Positions 6,268 through 7,812 of a DNA stretch of 7,812 nt are shown in pieces. The stretch is from Dehalococcoidia bacterium UBA6808. GTDB taxonomy: Bacteria; Chloroflexota; Dehalococcoidia; GIF9; UBA5629. Where the stretch lies: positions 1 through 7,812 of the forward strand of contig DKFA01000056.1 of NCBI GenBank assembly GCA_002452695.1, written 5' to 3'. The notes below the pieces were generated by a model. It saw only the letters and a list, made by a program, of their open reading frames with translations. It searched no databases and was not told the origin of the DNA. Position numbers and translations under genes: made by a program. Position 1 is the first letter of the stretch. Each line of letters begins with the position of its first letter.

Positions 6268-7317
6268 CTACACCTCAGCTTCCATTTTTTCCAGATTCAG
6301 GCTCTGCTCCTCACCCACCGCCAATCTGCAAAGGTCAATAACATGAATCGGTTTCATGCCTCGTTCAGCTACCTTCGTGGCCAGCGAATCCCAGCAAGCT
6401 GGACAATTAAATACGACGTAATCAGGTTTAACAGACTGCATATCATCCAGATTTTTTTTCTGTAGCTCATCTGCCAGTTCCGGCCCCTTGGCCATCCGGA
6501 TAATCTCAGCACAGCATAGGGCATTCTTCCTGTCGTATTTACGCACGGCTCTCTCTACTCCGATCAGATTGAACAGCTCATCCAGGCTTTTATCAACTTC
6601 AGGAATAAGCCGTGTCGAGCAATTGCGCTGGTAAGCCACCTTTAATCCAAGAGGTTTAACCTTGTCCTTGAGCGCTTTCAACTTTTCTATCAGATAGTCG
6701 TAATAATGTATCGGATGGAAAGGCACCTCGATCCCATAAGCAGGCGCCAGTGATGTATATGTGGCATAGCATTCATCATGCAGGCAAACCAGTTCCTTGA
6801 TGCCCTGCTTCCTGATATTCTCGATGATTTTGGGCAATCTCTCTTTGATCAATGACGTTTTAGCATAATGCAGGTAAACAGCATTGCAGAAAAACTCCTG
6901 TCCGTAAACCGCCGAATACTCAAGGTCCTCAAACAGCTTGCCATGTGCCAGAACATTAAAATGCGCTAGGAAACAGTAAGATAGCGCTTTTTCCTGCAAT
7001 AATCCAACAGTGAATTTTCCGACCGGCTCACACTGGTTGACCCACATGGTAATGATGGGACGAGGCGACGGCAGTATACCTTTTTTCTCCTGCCGGTCAA
7101 CAATCATATAAAAAGGATTATTTCCATGGGGACAATACTCATTGCAGGCATAGCAGGTAGTGCAGGCCTCGAGTATAAAGGAGTCTTCCCCATCAAGCAC
7201 CTTCTGCCACTCTTTTTTTGCTGTTACTGTATCCAGTTTAATATACTGGCACTTTGTCATGCAGGGAATCGATTTACATCTGGCGCATTTTTCCCGATCG
7301 AAGATAAGCTCATACAT
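6268..7317 (-). CDS. (Fe-S)-binding protein, ferredoxin + HdrB-like CCG domain
   Basis: This 349-residue protein is the first gene of the oxidoreductase operon. ATG 7317 has AAGGAGG 9 nt upstream. The N-terminal ferredoxin-like region has Cys11, 14, 19, 23 (CARCKSIPCMTKC) and Cys52, 55, 58, 62 (CTTCYACNEYCPHG). The C-terminal half holds one full CCG domain: Cys233, then 34 residues, Cys268-Cys269, then 35 residues, Cys305 and Cys308 (CPAC). This agrees with the HdrB-type CX31-39CCX35-36CXXC pattern for a non-cubane [4Fe-4S] cluster. The first CCG domain is degenerate: only Cys144, Cys178 and Cys183 remain and there is no CC pair. No membrane helix or haem motif is seen. It probably forms the electron-transfer chain with the FAD subunit (4 nt downstream) and the second Fe-S protein. 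It could equally be the terminal electron-donating subunit; the order of transfer cannot be told from sequence. Confidence 0.85.
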   Translation of the reverse strand: MYELIFDREKCARCKSIPCMTKCQYIKLDTVTAKKEWQKVLDGEDSFILEACTTCYACNEYCPHGNNPFYMIVDRQEKKGILPSPRPIITMWVNQCEPVGKFTVGLLQEKALSYCFLAHFNVLAHGKLFEDLEYSAVYGQEFFCNAVYLHYAKTSLIKERLPKIIENIRKQGIKELVCLHDECYATYTSLAPAYGIEVPFHPIHYYDYLIEKLKALKDKVKPLGLKVAYQRNCSTRLIPEVDKSLDELFNLIGVERAVRKYDRKNALCCAEIIRMAKGPELADELQKKNLDDMQSVKPDYVVFNCPACWDSLATKVAERGMKPIHVIDLCRLAVGEEQSLNLEKMEAEV

Positions 7318-7349
7318 GATTTAATACCTCCTTCAACCCGTTTTTACTA

Positions 7350-7377
7350 ATTATCCACATGAAAAACCCTGCATCAA
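7350..7377 (-). promoter_or_regulatory. candidate sigma70-type promoter of the Fe-S/FAD operon
   Basis: TTGATG (7377-7372) and GATAAT (7355-7350) are separated by 16 nt, just downstream of the terminator of the preceding gene and about 33 nt before the ATG at 7317. The transcript would carry a short leader with the AAGGAGG ribosome site. No operator-like repeat is obvious next to it. Confidence 0.5.
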
Positions 7378-7388
7378 CCCAAAATATC

Positions 7389-7412
7389 AGCCCCGGTCAA
7401 ATAACCGGGGCT
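7389..7412 (-). terminator. hairpin terminator after the short-chain dehydrogenase
   Basis: A perfect 9-bp stem AGCCCCGGT / ACCGGGGCT encloses a 6-nt loop, 22 nt after the SDR stop. On the minus strand it is followed by GATATTTTGGG, a short and imperfect U tract. It separates the SDR transcript from the next operon. Confidence 0.75.
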
Positions 7413-7434
7413 AACACTTTATCGGAGCAATTAT

Positions 7435-7812
7435 CTAATCGTGTATTGCTTGCAGACCCATCAGCAGCACACCGCCATCGATAACTATCTCTGTGCCAGT
7501 GGTGTAGCTGGAAGCATCCGATGCCAGGTAAATGGCCGCTCCTGCGATCTCATCCGGCTGGCCCATGCGATGCATAGGTAGCACCTGGTTGAGCTCTTTC
7601 CTCTGTTTTTCCGCCTCTTCAGGACTGAGCTGCGCCCAGTGGGACTGCATCATCTTGGTATCGATAGGACCGGGTGCGATGGTGTTGACCTGTATGTTGT
7701 AGGGCGCCAGTTCGCTGGCAAAGGCCCAGGTAACGCCGCGGCAACCTGTCTTGGATACAGAGTACACGCTCACACCCTTCTCAGGTTTGAAGCCGTCTAT
7801 GGAAGCAATGTT
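7435..7812 (-). CDS. short-chain dehydrogenase/reductase, C-terminal half (runs off window)
   Basis: The last 125 codons of a classical SDR, an NAD(P)-dependent oxidoreductase of the 3-oxoacyl-ACP reductase (FabG)-like type, are present. The frame is open to the window edge, so the gene starts beyond 7812. The catalytic triad positions are visible: Ser in NIAS at window residue 4, then Tyr17 and Lys21 in YSVSK, with the canonical 13-residue Ser-Tyr distance. Family motifs follow: VNTIAPGPIDT, the RMGQPDEIAGAAIYLASD stretch and TGTEIVIDGG. The cofactor-binding TGxxxGxG motif lies outside. GTG 7773 is not the start, since the catalytic Ser is upstream of it. Substrate is unknown. It is a separate transcription unit, closed by the hairpin at 7389-7412. 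Confidence 0.93.
   Translation of the reverse strand, partial: NIASIDGFKPEKGVSVYSVSKTGCRGVTWAFASELAPYNIQVNTIAPGPIDTKMMQSHWAQLSPEEAEKQRKELNQVLPMHRMGQPDEIAGAAIYLASDASSYTTGTEIVIDGGVLLMGLQAIHD

Noticed and set aside
1..7812. CRISPR array, insertion sequence, tRNA or rRNA gene
   Set aside because: No spaced direct repeats, transposase-like frames, terminal inverted repeats, or tRNA/rRNA-like sequence were noticed on either strand.

Overview
The window looks like bacterial chromosome from a strict anaerobe. Every gene I can support lies on the minus strand, so transcription runs from high to low coordinates. Cysteine-rich iron-sulfur proteins of the heterodisulfide-reductase (HdrB/HdrD) type, a flavin dehydrogenase and an ADP-forming acyl-CoA synthetase fit an anaerobic carbon and electron economy. 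The threonyl-tRNA synthetase N-terminus and the overall gene mix remind me most of Dehalococcoidia-type Chloroflexota. That placement is from memory of family sequences and is tentative.

Layout in transcription order. At 7812-7435 is the C-terminal half of a short-chain dehydrogenase/reductase, closed by a hairpin terminator at 7389-7412. A plausible sigma70-like promoter (7350-7377) then opens a tight three-gene unit: an Fe-S protein (7317-6268), a GlcD-like FAD-binding dehydrogenase (6263-4881) and a second Fe-S protein (4881-3724). The genes are separated by 4 nt and then overlap by 1 nt. The expected product is a soluble flavin/Fe-S oxidoreductase that takes electrons from an unidentified organic substrate. 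76 nt further on is an acetate/acyl-CoA ligase (ADP-forming) gene (3647-1703), which overlaps by 4 nt a BioD-like/DRTGG protein related to the N-terminal part of some phosphotransacetylases (1706-664). A 358-nt region (663-306) carries a small 36-codon ORF with a very strong Shine-Dalgarno sequence and a possible promoter. Threonyl-tRNA synthetase then starts at 305 and runs off the window.

The main finding is that both genes of the acyl-CoA synthetase/DRTGG pair are broken while their neighbours are intact. The synthetase has an in-frame TAA (3110-3108) and, near 2935, a frame change where roughly 50-60 codons are missing compared with the family. The missing stretch should hold the SHTG segment with the phosphorylated catalytic histidine. 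The DRTGG gene has a one-base frame slip at an A6G3 run (1577-1569) and an in-frame TAG (1521-1519). The remaining frames are long and well conserved, so the decay looks recent, unless it is an assembly artefact. A second point of interest is the flavin dehydrogenase flanked by two different CCG-type Fe-S subunits with no membrane anchor. A third is the leader-like region before thrS, where the small ORF's Shine-Dalgarno can pair with a sequence just after its own stop codon.
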